Assembly (NCBI GenBank): GCA_024707365.1
Contig: JANPZV010000002.1
Location: forward strand, 371,441 to 435,440
Length of the DNA stretch: 64,000 nucleotides
Direction: 5' to 3'
DNA from: Terricaulis sp.
GTDB taxonomy: Bacteria > Pseudomonadota > Alphaproteobacteria > Caulobacterales > Aquidulcibacteraceae
The position numbers were made by a program, and so were the translations under genes. Below the pieces are notes generated by a model. That model saw nothing but the letters and a program-made list of their open reading frames with translations, was not told the origin of the DNA and searched no databases. This document shows, piece after piece, positions 37,207 to 44,940 of this stretch; the stretch's first letter is position 1, and the number at the start of each line of letters is the position of its first letter.

Positions 37207-37238
37207 CGCCCCGGCCCATGCCGGGGCGTCTCTTTTTT
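37207..37238 (+). terminator. Rho-independent terminator after phoH
   Basis: The stem CGCCCCGGC-CCAT-GCCGGGGCG is perfect and is followed by TCTCTTTTTT, which ends 37238. It lies 65 bases after the phoH stop. Confidence 0.9.
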
Positions 37239-37245
37239 GGATTAT

Positions 37246-37280
37246 GGCAATGGGGAATGGGGAATAGGCAATGGGGCCTA
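37246..37280 (+). repeat. Left inverted repeat flanking the S23-type gene
   Basis: The sequence is an A/G-rich run of GGGAAT and GGCAAT units (GGGAATGGGGAATAGGCAAT). Its reverse complement, imperfect over about 26 bases, is at 37645-37680 on the other side of the four-helix-bundle gene. Confidence 0.6.
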
Positions 37281-37643
37281 TTGCTCGCTCAATTTGCGGA
37301 TGAGCCCGTTGATGAGCTTGCCCACCGTCTCTGTGTCACCGAGCACAGCCTCAAGCGCATCTCCACTCATGTGACCAACGCGGAAGGCCACATCCAAGTG
37401 CGTCTCCAACTCCTTGAGCGAACCATGAGCAATCTTCAGAAAATGCACATAGCTCGCGCGCCCGGCGCGCCCATAGCCCTCAGCAATATTTGCTGGCACT
37501 GAAACCGCAGCCCGCTTGGCCTGCGCACTCAAACCGTAAATCTCGTCTTTCGGCCATTGCGAGGCCAAGTCGTAAACGCGCACCACCAAATCCATGGCGC
37601 GCTGCCAGGCAATCAAATCGCGATGTGACCTTATCTCCCCCAT
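37278..37643 (-). CDS. Four-helix-bundle protein (S23 / 23S rRNA-intervening-sequence type)
   Basis: A 121-residue helical protein. It begins MGEIRSHRDLIAWQRAMDLV, the S23 signature, then YDLASQWPKDEIYGLSAQAK, RAAVSVPANIAEGYGRAGRA and FLKIAHGSLKELETHLDVAF, all hallmark helices of this family. Members occur inside rRNA intervening sequences and, as Avd, in diversity-generating retroelements, but here no rRNA and no reverse transcriptase lie near. The gene is bracketed by imperfect inverted repeats (37246-37280 and 37645-37680), suggesting it moves as a small cassette. Function unknown; may bind RNA. Confidence 0.88.
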   Translation of the reverse strand: MGEIRSHRDLIAWQRAMDLVVRVYDLASQWPKDEIYGLSAQAKRAAVSVPANIAEGYGRAGRASYVHFLKIAHGSLKELETHLDVAFRVGHMSGDALEAVLGDTETVGKLINGLIRKLSEQ

Positions 37644-37644
37644 C

Positions 37645-37680
37645 GCCCCAATTGCCTATTGCCCATTCCCTATCGCCTAT
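37645..37680 (-). repeat. Right inverted repeat flanking the S23-type gene
   Basis: The minus strand carries GGGAATGGGCAATAGGCAAT, an imperfect match to the left repeat (37246-37280) in opposite orientation. The two enclose only the S23-type gene. Confidence 0.6.
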
Positions 37681-38102
37681 TCTTCCCCATCCAAATCGAT
37701 ATCCAGCACCGTCATCGTCAGCACTTGGCCTTCGTCCACGTCGGCGGAGATGGTGCCGACGAATTCGTCGTTCACATAGACTTCGGCGGAATCGGTTTTG
37801 CGCGGGCGGGCGCGGACATCGAGATCGGCCGCGTGCAGCTTTTGGCGCAGCAGCATTTGCAGGCGCGAACGTTCCGCATCATCGATTGGCGCATCTTTCT
37901 TGGCGCCCGCTTTGCGCGGCAGCGCAAGGCTGATGGAATAGCTTAGCTCGCCCTCCTCATCATCGCGCAGCAGATCGGCCACCTTGTCGCCATCGACGAG
38001 CACATCGGCCTCTTCCGCATTGCGCGAGACGACAGAAACCGTCGGCGAGCCCAGCATTTTGCTTAGATAAGCGCCCAGGCGCGTGCATTCAGCGGTGTTC
38101 AC
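37677..38102 (-). CDS. DUF3126-like protein with internal duplication, 141 aa
   Basis: The protein seems to hold two DUF3126-like units. Unit one is ECTRLGAYLSKMLGSPTVSV with DDEEGELSYSISLAL (residues 5-63); unit two is AERSRLQMLLRQKLHAADLD with RKTDSAEVYVNDEFVGTISA and VLTMTVLDIDLDG (residues 77-138). DUF3126 proteins of alphaproteobacteria are usually a single unit of about 60-70 residues, so this is a tandem fusion. It is acidic and cytoplasmic. Function unknown. It starts MNT with GGAG-type bases upstream (gagaggctcc on the plus strand). Confidence 0.75.
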   Translation of the reverse strand: MNTAECTRLGAYLSKMLGSPTVSVVSRNAEEADVLVDGDKVADLLRDDEEGELSYSISLALPRKAGAKKDAPIDDAERSRLQMLLRQKLHAADLDVRARPRKTDSAEVYVNDEFVGTISADVDEGQVLTMTVLDIDLDGEE

Positions 38103-38156
38103 GGAGCCTCTCCTTCAAGGCCGGGAAACTCGACGCTTGAGCCTGCTAGGTCAAGG

Positions 38157-38423
38157 CTAATCGAAATCCCAATGTGTAGCTTCCCGGCGCAAATGCCGCC
38201 CATACATGAAGGAAGCCAACCCAAGTGCGGCGAATACGCCCAGCACCGCAAGATAATCCCACGCCCCGTCATAGACGGTGTCCGCCAGCGTGAACGGGGT
38301 GATCAGCAAGATCCCGCCCAGCGCAACGCCGGCGGCGACGCCGGTTTTGATGAACACGTCGCCGAAGAAATAATTGCGGTCGATCTCTTTGCGCCCGCGG
38401 CGCTTGGCTGATGACTTGGACAT
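38157..38423 (-). CDS. Two-span membrane protein, 88 aa
   Basis: The N-terminus is basic (MSKSSAKRRGRKEIDRNYFF). Two hydrophobic stretches follow: KTGVAAGVALGGILLITPF and YLAVLGVFAALGLASFMYG. The C-terminus is RRREATHWDFD-like. No domain name is recognised. It lies in a run of minus-strand small genes (38845-37677) and could be in one transcript with them. Function unknown. Confidence 0.65.
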   Translation of the reverse strand: MSKSSAKRRGRKEIDRNYFFGDVFIKTGVAAGVALGGILLITPFTLADTVYDGAWDYLAVLGVFAALGLASFMYGRHLRREATHWDFD

Positions 38424-38458
38424 GCCCGCGATCCTAACGGGATTCGCAAGCCCCCGGT

Positions 38459-38845
38459 TCAGCGTTTCGCCGCCGGAACCGCCCGCCCAGGCTCAAGCTC
38501 ATAGGAGATGACGCAGGCGCGCGCCTCATCCTTCACTTCCTTGCTGCAATTGGATTGCGCGAAGGCGTCCGCCAATTGGCGCGCGCGCTCGATATTGCCG
38601 GCCCAGCCGTTTTGCGTGTCATAGAGCGCGGCGAACCCGCTCCAGGCCATCATGGTCTCGCCAAGGCTGGGGCTATCGAAAATCTTCTGGAACGTCGGCT
38701 GGAAAAAGCCGAGCCGCGCGGCCAGCGTGCCGGTGTCGGCGCCGTTCAGCTCGCTGAGAAAATCGCTCCAGGCGCGATTGGCCTGCCGGCACATGCCGAT
38801 CAGGCGCTCATCGCCCCGCCCCAAGCGCTCCAACAATTCGTGCAT
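38459..38845 (-). CDS. Hypothetical protein, 128 aa
   Basis: A soluble, helical protein without signal peptide, beginning MHELLERLGRGDERLIGMCR. Conserved-looking aromatic residues include RAWSDFLSEL, RLGFFQPTFQKIF and ETMMAWSGFAALYDT. There are three cysteines. A GTG two codons upstream is a possible alternative start. It lies downstream of gatA on the same strand, 70 bases away. Not recognised. Confidence 0.6.
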   Translation of the reverse strand: MHELLERLGRGDERLIGMCRQANRAWSDFLSELNGADTGTLAARLGFFQPTFQKIFDSPSLGETMMAWSGFAALYDTQNGWAGNIERARQLADAFAQSNCSKEVKDEARACVISYELEPGRAVPAAKR

Positions 38846-38920
38846 GCTCACGCCGCCTTTCTACAGGCAAGGGATCACGCCTTGATGAAGGAAGCACGAA
38901 GGCTCACCCCTGAGCGGTGC

Positions 38921-40399
38921 TTACACCCACCATTTCGCCGCCTTGGCTTTAAAGCCCGCCGCCTTCTCAAGCGCCGCGCTGACCGCGAACACGCTTTCCT
39001 CATCCAGCGCCTTGCCGATCACTTGCAGGCCAAGCGGCAGGCCGTTCGTATCCTGCGCCGCCGGCAGCGCCAGCGCGGGCAAGCCGGCAAGGTTCGCTGT
39101 CACCGTGAAGATGTCGTTGAGATACATGGAAACAGGATCGCCGCTCTTTTCGCCGAGCGCGAACGCGGCTGAAGGCGTGGCGGGCGTCAGGATCGCATCC
39201 ACATCCGCGAACGCATCGCGGAAATCCTGGGCGATGCGCTGGCGCACTTTTTGCGCGCGCAGATAGTACGCATCGTAATAGCCGGCGCTGAGCACGTAGG
39301 TGCCGATCAGGATGCGCCGCTGCACCTCCGCGCCGAAGCCCGAAGCGCGCGTGTTTTCATACGCGCCAGCGAGATCCTTGCCCGCCACGCGCGCGCCATA
39401 GCGCATGCCGTCATAGCGCGCGAGGTTGGAGGAAGCTTCCGCAGGGGCCACGATGTAATAGGCCGGCAGCGCATACTTGGTGTGCTTGAGCGAGATTTTC
39501 TTGATCGTGCATCCCGCATCCTTCAGCCATTCGATGCCTTGCGCCCAGAGCTTTTCGATCTCTTCGGGCATGCCATCGACGCGATATTCTTCCGGCACGC
39601 CGATCACCATGCCTTTCACCGAGCGCTGGCACGCGGCGCGAAAATCCGGCAGCGCATTCGGCAGCGAGGTGGAATCCTTCGGATCGTGCCCGGCCATGCT
39701 TTGCAAAAGCATCGCGCTATCTTCGACCGTTTTCGCGATCGGCCCGGCCTGATCGAGCGAGGAGGCGAACGCCACGATGCCCCAGCGCGAGCAGCGCCCG
39801 TAAGTCGGCTTGATCCCCACCGTGCCGGTGAACGCCGCCGGCTGGCGGATCGAGCCGCCCGTATCGGTGGCGGTTGCGCCCAGGCACAAATCGGCCGCCA
39901 CCGAAGCGGCAGAGCCGCCGGATGAGCCGCCGGGCGTGAGCTTTGTATCTTCATTGCCGCGCCGCCAGGGGTTGACGACATTGCCGAACGCGCTCGTCTC
40001 GTTCGACGAGCCCATGGCGAATTCATCGAGATTGAGCTTGCCCAGCATGATGGCGCCATCGGCGAACAAATTGGCCGTCACCGTGCTCTCATAAGTCGGC
40101 GTGAAGTCGCCTAGGATTTTCGAGCAGGCCGTGGTGCGCACGCCCTCGGTGCAGAACAAATCCTTAATCCCAAGCGGGGCGCCTTCCAGCGGCCCGGCCT
40201 TGCCGGAAGCGCGCTTTGCGTCCGACGCCTTCGCCGCCGCGCGCGCCTTATCACCGGTGACGACAATATACGCATTCAGATGCGGATTGGCCTTCTCGAT
40301 CGCGCCGAGAAACGCGTCCGTCAGCTCGGCGGAAGAAAATTGCTTCTTCTCCATGCCATCGAGCGCTTGGGCGAGGGTGAGGCTGGTGAGGTCAGTCAT
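38921..40399 (-). CDS. gatA: Asp-tRNA(Asn)/Glu-tRNA(Gln) amidotransferase subunit A
   Basis: A complete 492-residue amidase with no frame break. The Ser-cisSer-Lys triad is visible: the lysine in [14 protein letters not shown], and the two serines in [20 protein letters not shown] and [12 protein letters not shown]. The end carries [20 protein letters not shown]. GatA liberates ammonia from glutamine for GatB to amidate mischarged tRNA. It is downstream of gatC on the same strand, but a GNAT acetyltransferase gene and repeats lie between; gatB is elsewhere in the window. Length is normal. Confidence 0.97.
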   Translation of the reverse strand: MTDLTSLTLAQALDGMEKKQFSSAELTDAFLGAIEKANPHLNAYIVVTGDKARAAAKASDAKRASGKAGPLEGAPLGIKDLFCTEGVRTTACSKILGDFTPTYESTVTANLFADGAIMLGKLNLDEFAMGSSNETSAFGNVVNPWRRGNEDTKLTPGGSSGGSAASVAADLCLGATATDTGGSIRQPAAFTGTVGIKPTYGRCSRWGIVAFASSLDQAGPIAKTVEDSAMLLQSMAGHDPKDSTSLPNALPDFRAACQRSVKGMVIGVPEEYRVDGMPEEIEKLWAQGIEWLKDAGCTIKKISLKHTKYALPAYYIVAPAEASSNLARYDGMRYGARVAGKDLAGAYENTRASGFGAEVQRRILIGTYVLSAGYYDAYYLRAQKVRQRIAQDFRDAFADVDAILTPATPSAAFALGEKSGDPVSMYLNDIFTVTANLAGLPALALPAAQDTNGLPLGLQVIGKALDEESVFAVSAALEKAAGFKAKAAKWWV

Positions 40400-40423
40400 C
40401 GTTCATACGCATCCAAAAAATCA

Positions 40424-40510
40424 CATCGTCATTCCGGTCGCGCAAAGCGCGGGCACGGCGCGTTTGCCCCTGGGTTCCGGGCTCGTCGCTGCGCGATGCC
40501 CCGGAATGAC
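40424..40510. repeat. Palindromic intergenic repeat (CGTCATTCCGG type)
   Basis: The outer arms CGTCATTCCGG and CCGGAATGACG lie at the two ends, with inner short palindromes between. It fills the gap between gatA and the GNAT gene. This type is common in GC-rich alphaproteobacteria. Confidence 0.7.
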
Positions 40511-40519
40511 GAAACCGGC

Positions 40520-40978
40520 TCACGCCAGCTCCTTCTCATAAAACGCGGTCCACGGGCTCGCCGGATAATCCAGCACCGCATCGCACGTCACAAAGCCCGC
40601 GCGCGCATACACGCGCTTGGCTGCATCGAAATTTGAACCTGTTTCCAGCACGAGCTTGGAAAAGCCCTCCGCCCGCGCCAGCTTTTCAATCTCGGAGAGG
40701 ATCGCCCCGCCAAGGCCGCCGCCGCGCACGGCGGGCGACACAAACATCCGCTTCACCTCGCCCGCGCCCTCATGCCGCCTCAGCGCCCCCATGCCGATCG
40801 CGGCCCCGCCTGCATCGCGCGCAACGAACACGCTCGTATCAGCGGCGGCCATTTGCTCGACGCTCATGTGATGGCGAAACTCGGCGGGCGTCAGCTCATA
40901 GGTGAATTCATTCAATGCCTGCACCAGCACGCGCACGTCATCCTGCAATGGGGATTCCGAGGTGATGATGAAGCTCAC
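40520..40978 (-). CDS. GNAT family N-acetyltransferase
   Basis: A 152-residue acetyltransferase. The acetyl-CoA pyrophosphate loop is FVSPAVRGGGLGGAILSEIE (R-x-x-G-x-G/A), preceded by the strand GAGEVKRMFVSPAVR and followed by LVLETGSNFDAAKRVYARAG, the typical helix after strand 5. It begins MSFIITSESPLQDDVRVLVQ. The substrate is unknown; family members acetylate amines of small molecules or proteins. It lies between gatC and gatA on the same strand, an unusual insertion in that pair, with palindromic repeats on both sides. Confidence 0.88.
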   Translation of the reverse strand: MSFIITSESPLQDDVRVLVQALNEFTYELTPAEFRHHMSVEQMAAADTSVFVARDAGGAAIGMGALRRHEGAGEVKRMFVSPAVRGGGLGGAILSEIEKLARAEGFSKLVLETGSNFDAAKRVYARAGFVTCDAVLDYPASPWTAFYEKELA

Positions 40979-41122
40979 GCTTCACCTCCTTCCCCTTGAT
41001 GGGGAAGGTGGCCGCGAAGCGGCCGGATGGGGTGGCGGCTCGGTGCTTCAAAATGCGGCGCAACCACCCACTCAGTCACCGCGCTGCGCGCGGCGACAGC
41101 TCGCCCATCAAGGGCGAGCATG
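40979..41122. repeat. Compound palindromic intergenic repeat
   Basis: At least four short stems occur in a row: CCTTCCCCTTGATGGGGAAGG, GGCCGCGAAGCGGCC, CGCGCTGCGCGCG and CTCGCCCATCAAGGGCGAG. The first unit is related to the repeats at 55255 and 55846. It lies between the GNAT gene and gatC. Confidence 0.75.
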
Positions 41123-41138
41123 AAGCGCGCGCCAAAGC

Positions 41139-41428
41139 TCACTCCACCACCTTCGGCACAACGAAGAAGCCGTCCTCGGCCTTCGGCGCGTTTTTCAGCA
41201 CGCGCTCGGGGTTTCCCCGTCCGTCACCACGTCCTCGCGCATCGGCAGCGAAAGCCCCTCCACCGCGCTCGTCATCGGTTCGACGCCTTCGACGTCCACC
41301 TCATTGAGCTGCTCGATCCAGGCCATGATGGCGTTGAGCTCGCCCGCCATTGGCGCCACGCGCTCTTCCGGCAGCGAAAGCCGGGCGAGCTTGGCCACCC
41401 GGCGCACGGTTTTTTCATCGATAGACAT
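41139..41428 (-). CDS. gatC: Asp-tRNA(Asn)/Glu-tRNA(Gln) amidotransferase subunit C (one frame break)
   Basis: A 96-residue helper subunit. It begins MSIDEKTVRRVAKLARLSLP, the GatC signature, with LNAIMAWIEQLNEVDVEGVE and the loop MTSAVEGLSLPMREDVVTDG. Near 41208 the frame changes; the true end reads RVLKNAPKAEDGFFVVPKVV, the conserved GatC tail that inserts between GatA and GatB. It stabilises GatA in the amidotransferase complex. It lies upstream of gatA with the GNAT gene and repeats between them. Confidence 0.9.
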
Positions 41429-41459
41429 GGCGCCGAGCTACCAGCGCCCGGCGCCGCTT

Positions 41460-41915
41460 TCAAGGCTCGGCGGCCGTGCACACCCCGGCCCAGCCGGCGC
41501 TGAGCCCGCGCTCGACATTCAGCAGCACAAATTCCGTGCGGTTCTCGTTCAAAGAGAGCTGATAATCCACCACCGGCACATTCTGGTACTCCTCGGTCGA
41601 GCCCGAATGCTGCGACAGGGTGAAACCCGTATCGGGGGCTCGCCTGCCCCGCCGCCGTAGGCTGGGGCAAAAGCTCAAAGCCCCTGCAATAGGTATAGGT
41701 GCAAAGATCGCCGGTGCGGGTTTGGGGCTCGTAGTGCAAATTCACATAGATGCTGTCGCTGGCCTCGCTGACACAGCCATCGGCGCCGCAGCGGATATCG
41801 CGCGTGGCTTGGCAATACACCACCTCCGCCTCTGGCGCGGGGGAGGTCGCCTGCGCCGCAGCCACGCCCATACCCCCGCCAGCACCAGCGTGGCGAGCAA
41901 TTTTTGTCTAGCCAT
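41460..41915 (-). CDS. Secreted Cys-containing hypothetical protein (two frame breaks)
   Basis: About 150 residues, joined from three frames with breaks near 41877 (a C5 run) and 41640. It begins MARQKLLATLVLAG and a signal peptide follows, ending near VAAAQAT. The mature part has YCQATRDIRCGADGCVSEAS, with several cysteines, TRTGDLCTYTYCRGFE, and ends VERGLSAGWAGVCTAAEP. Cysteines probably form disulfides. Not recognised; it looks like a periplasmic protein of this lineage. Divergent from ruvX, 83 bases away. Confidence 0.55.
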
Positions 41916-41998
41916 GGCCGCAACCTCCGCTTTCGCCCAAAACTTGCATCCAAGGCCAAGCGTTGACGCGGGGCAAGCGCTAAGCGAGGGAGAGCGCC

Positions 41999-42469
41999 TT
42001 GGCCATCCTCGCCCTCCCCGATTTTCTCGCCGCGCTGCCGCGCATGGGCGCGCTGCTGGGCGTTGACCCTGGCGAAAAGCGCATCGGCGTGGCGGTGAGC
42101 GATGTCTCGCGCATGATCGCCTCCTCGCTCGATACGATCCAGCGCAGCAAGTTCGCCCTCGATGCCGAAGCGCTGTTCAAGCTGTATGACGCCCGCCAAT
42201 GCGCCGGCCTCATCATCGGCCATCCGCTGAATATGGACGGCTCGGCCGGCCCCTCCGCGCAAGCGGCGCGCGCCTTCGCGCGCAACCTTATCGGCAAGCG
42301 CGATGTGCCGCTCTTGCTCTGGGATGAGCGGCTCTCCACCGCCGCCGTCACCCGCACGCTGATCGAAAGCGACGCCAGCCGCAAACGGCGTGGGCAAGTG
42401 GTCGATAAAATGGCCGCCGCCTACATGCTGCAAGGCGCGCTTGATGCAATGCAGGAGCAGCGCGCGTGA
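41999..42469 (+). CDS. ruvX: Putative Holliday junction resolvase / pre-16S rRNA nuclease
   Basis: A 156-residue RNase H-fold protein of the YqgF family. The first catalytic Asp is in GALLGVDPGEKRIGVAVSDV, the Glu is in LLLWDERLSTAAVTRTLIE and the last Asp is in VVDKMAAAYMLQGALDA. IIGHPLNMDGSAGPSAQAAR is the substrate loop. It processes the 5' end of 16S rRNA in E. coli and has also been linked to recombination. The start is TTG at 41999 with GGGAG upstream. The stop overlaps the AEC transporter start (GTGA). Confidence 0.88.
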   Translation: MAILALPDFLAALPRMGALLGVDPGEKRIGVAVSDVSRMIASSLDTIQRSKFALDAEALFKLYDARQCAGLIIGHPLNMDGSAGPSAQAARAFARNLIGKRDVPLLLWDERLSTAAVTRTLIESDASRKRRGQVVDKMAAAYMLQGALDAMQEQRA

Positions 42470-43383
42470 TCGGCGTTATTTCCGCGCTTGCGCCGGTTTT
42501 TCTGCTGATTGCGTTTGGCTGGGGCGCGCGCGTGCGGCGTCTGGCCACCGCCGAACAATTCGGCGCGGTGAACCGGTTTGGCTATTTTGTGCTGTATCCG
42601 GCGTTTTTGTTCACCCTGGTTTCCGGCGCCGATTTCAGCGTGGGCGATTCCGGGGAATTCGTCGCCGCCGTGCTGCTGGGCTTTTTGGGCGTGTCCGTGT
42701 TCGGGCTCATGCTGCTTTGGCCGTTCCGCAACAACACGCCCGCTTTCACCTCGGTGTTTCAGGGCGTGACGCGCTGGAACGGCTTCTCCTTGCTCGCCGC
42801 CGCGCCCGCGCTCTATGGCGAGGCGGGCGCAAGCATGATCGGCATCGTGTTTGGCCCGCTTGTGTTCATGATCAACGTCATTTGCGTGATCGTGTTGGCG
42901 CGCTGGGGGGCTGCGCGCGCCACATCGATGCGCGCGGTGCTGGATCAGATCATCGCCAACCCGCTGGTGCTTGGCTGCAGCGCCGGGCTTTTGGTCCAGG
43001 CGCTCGGCGTGCGCGATCTTGGCCCCTTGAGCGATGCGCTGAGCCTGCTGGGGCAAGCGGCCATGCCGGTGGCGCTGCTCTGCGTTGGCGCGGGGCTTGA
43101 TTTCAGGGCGCTGCGCGGCTCGGCGGCGCATATCGGCGCGGCGTGCTTTGGCCGGCTGCTCGCCGCGCCCGCGATCGTCTATGGCGTGGCGCTGCTGATG
43201 GGGCTGAGCCCTTTATCCACAGCTGTCGCCGTTGGCGTGGCGGCCACGCCAACGGCTGCGGCGGGTTACACGCTGGCGCATGAGATGGGCGGAGACGCCC
43301 GCCTCATGGCCTCGATCATTACCGCCACGACGCTGTTTTCGGCCATCACCATGCCGCTTGTGATTGGCCTCGCCCTGCACTGA
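42466..43383 (+). CDS. AEC family transporter
   Basis: A 305-residue inner-membrane carrier with about ten hydrophobic segments, including ISALAPVFLLIAFGWGARVR, MIGIVFGPLVFMINVICVIV and TPTAAAGYTLAHEMGGDARL. The closing TTLFSAITMPLVIGLALH is characteristic of auxin-efflux-carrier (AEC) proteins, which export malonate, malate or other organic anions in bacteria. The start is GTG inside ruvX's stop, so it is translationally coupled to ruvX. The substrate is unknown. No regulatory gene nearby. Confidence 0.85.
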   Translation: MIGVISALAPVFLLIAFGWGARVRRLATAEQFGAVNRFGYFVLYPAFLFTLVSGADFSVGDSGEFVAAVLLGFLGVSVFGLMLLWPFRNNTPAFTSVFQGVTRWNGFSLLAAAPALYGEAGASMIGIVFGPLVFMINVICVIVLARWGAARATSMRAVLDQIIANPLVLGCSAGLLVQALGVRDLGPLSDALSLLGQAAMPVALLCVGAGLDFRALRGSAAHIGAACFGRLLAAPAIVYGVALLMGLSPLSTAVAVGVAATPTAAAGYTLAHEMGGDARLMASIITATTLFSAITMPLVIGLALH

Positions 43384-43393
43384 GCCTTTGCTT

Positions 43394-43654
43394 TCAGTCC
43401 TTCTTCCCGAACGGGGCCACCGGCGCGGAGCGGCCTACCACCAACTCGGGATCCTCATCGAAGCCCGGATGATTGGTGTGATCGATCACATAGGTTTTCC
43501 CTTGCGTCGCGGGCTCGAGCGGGGCGTGGACGCGCGGCGCTTCCGCCGCTTGCGCCTTCCCGGCCCCGAGGCCAGCCACCACGGCGGCGATCGCCAAGCC
43601 CACCGGCCGCAGCGCCGGCAACTCATCCTTTTGATTAGAGTGGGGTTTCTTCAA
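43394..43654 (-). CDS. Small exported protein, 86 aa
   Basis: The protein starts at a TTG (43654), nine bases after GGGAGGG, and reads MKKPHSNQKDELPALRPVGL. A signal-like hydrophobic stretch AIAAVVAGLGAGKAQAAEAP follows, with a probable AQA cleavage site. The mature part is short and Pro-rich (TYVIDHTNHPGFDEDPELVV). Not recognised. It converges on the AEC transporter gene and is divergent from pyrB. Confidence 0.5.
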   Translation of the reverse strand: MKKPHSNQKDELPALRPVGLAIAAVVAGLGAGKAQAAEAPRVHAPLEPATQGKTYVIDHTNHPGFDEDPELVVGRSAPVAPFGKKD

Positions 43655-43794
43655 GTGACCCTCCCGCTTTAACCCGTTCGACCCGCCCGTTCTCACCATG
43701 AGAACAAAACGGATACAAGACGGAGTCTTTGGCGTGAATGGGGCGGAAACGAATTATCTTGCGGCGGTTTGGCCGCACAGCTTAACAAGCCCCC

Positions 43795-44774
43795 ATGGAC
43801 AAGCGAGGCGCCGGCGTAAAATCAAACGATCAACAGACCCCGGCGCGTTTCCGCAAGAAGCACCTGCTGTCCATCGCCGATCTCGATCGGCCCGAAGCCG
43901 AAGCGCTGCTGACGCGCGCCGAGGCCTTCGCGCCTTTGCTTGAGCAAAAGATCAAGAAGCTCGACACCCTGCGCGGGCGCACTTTGATCAATCTCTTCTT
44001 TGAAAACTCCACCCGCACGCAAAGCTCTTTTGAACTCGCCGGCAAGCGCATGGGCGCGGATGTGGTGAACATGAGCGTGAAGAGCTCATCTGTGGCCAAG
44101 GGCGAAACCCTGATCGATACGGCCGCCACGCTCAACGCCATGCGCGCCGATCTGCTGGTGGTGCGCCACGGCTCATCGGGCGCGGCGGAGCTCTTGGCGC
44201 AGAAAGTCGATTGCGCGGTGATCAATGCCGGCGATGGCAAGCATGAGCATCCGACGCAAGCTTTGCTCGACGCCTTCACCATCCGCTCGCGCCTTGGCGC
44301 CATCGAGGGCCTCACCATCGCCATTTGCGGCGACATCGCCCATAGCCGCGTCGCGCGCTCGAATGTCGCCTTGCTCAACATTCTCGGCGCGCGCGTGCGC
44401 CTGATCGCCCCGCCGACGCTGATGCCGAACGGCGCCCGATCGCTGGGGCGCGGAAGTGTTCACCGATATGCGCAAGGGCCTTGAGGGCGCGGACGTGGTG
44501 ATGATGCTGCGCGTGCAGCGCGAGCGCATGGATGGCGGCTTCTTCCCCTCCGCGCGCGAGTTTTTTCTGGTTCTACGGCCTTGATGAAGACAAGCTCCGC
44601 CACGCCAAGCCCGGCGCGCTGGTGATGCACCCAGGGCCGATGAATCGCGGCGTTGAGATTGACTCAAGCGTGGCCGACAATCCCAGCGTTTCGCTGATCG
44701 AAACCCAAGTGCGCATGGGGGTCGCCGTGCGCATGGCTGTGCTCGAAGCGCTCAATGCGGGCGCCGAACAATGA
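43795..44774 (+). CDS. pyrB: Aspartate carbamoyltransferase catalytic subunit (two frame breaks)
   Basis: About 326 residues; frames join near 44435 and 44563. The carbamoyl-phosphate site is [20 protein letters not shown], the aspartate/active-site region is [20 protein letters not shown], and after the breaks the end reads [20 protein letters not shown] and [20 protein letters not shown]. It makes N-carbamoyl-aspartate, the first committed step of pyrimidine synthesis. No pyrI regulatory subunit is present. It is followed by a 49-aa membrane protein and a dihydroorotase homologue, a pairing known in ATCases that need an inactive DHOase partner. The breaks lie in conserved segments, so they are probably sequencing errors. 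Confidence 0.94.
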
Positions 44775-44789
44775 GGAGCGGCGAAATCC

Positions 44790-44939
44790 ATGTGGCTGTT
44801 TCTGCTCTGGTGGTGCGTGGACGATCATCTGGCCGCCGCGCTCGAAACCCCCAAGCTCGGCGAATTGCCGATCTGGGTGCCCTTCATCATCGCCATCGCG
44901 TTCTCGACAACGCTCAACGTGGCGATGAAGCGGCGATGA
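44790..44939 (+). CDS. 49-aa membrane protein between pyrB and pyrC
   Basis: The frame reads [20 protein letters not shown] and then [20 protein letters not shown], ending NVAMKRR. The Trp-rich first helix and the second hydrophobic stretch suggest one or two membrane spans. A GAGGAG lies eleven bases before the ATG, overlapping the end of pyrB, and the stop is one base before the dihydroorotase start. Function unknown; its tight placement in the pyrBC operon suggests it is translated. Confidence 0.6.
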   Translation: MWLFLLWWCVDDHLAAALETPKLGELPIWVPFIIAIAFSTTLNVAMKRR

Positions 44940-44940
44940 C

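Noticed and set aside
37278..37643. S23-type gene as part of a diversity-generating retroelement or a 23S rRNA intron
   Set aside because: No reverse transcriptase, template/variable repeats or rRNA were found anywhere in the window.
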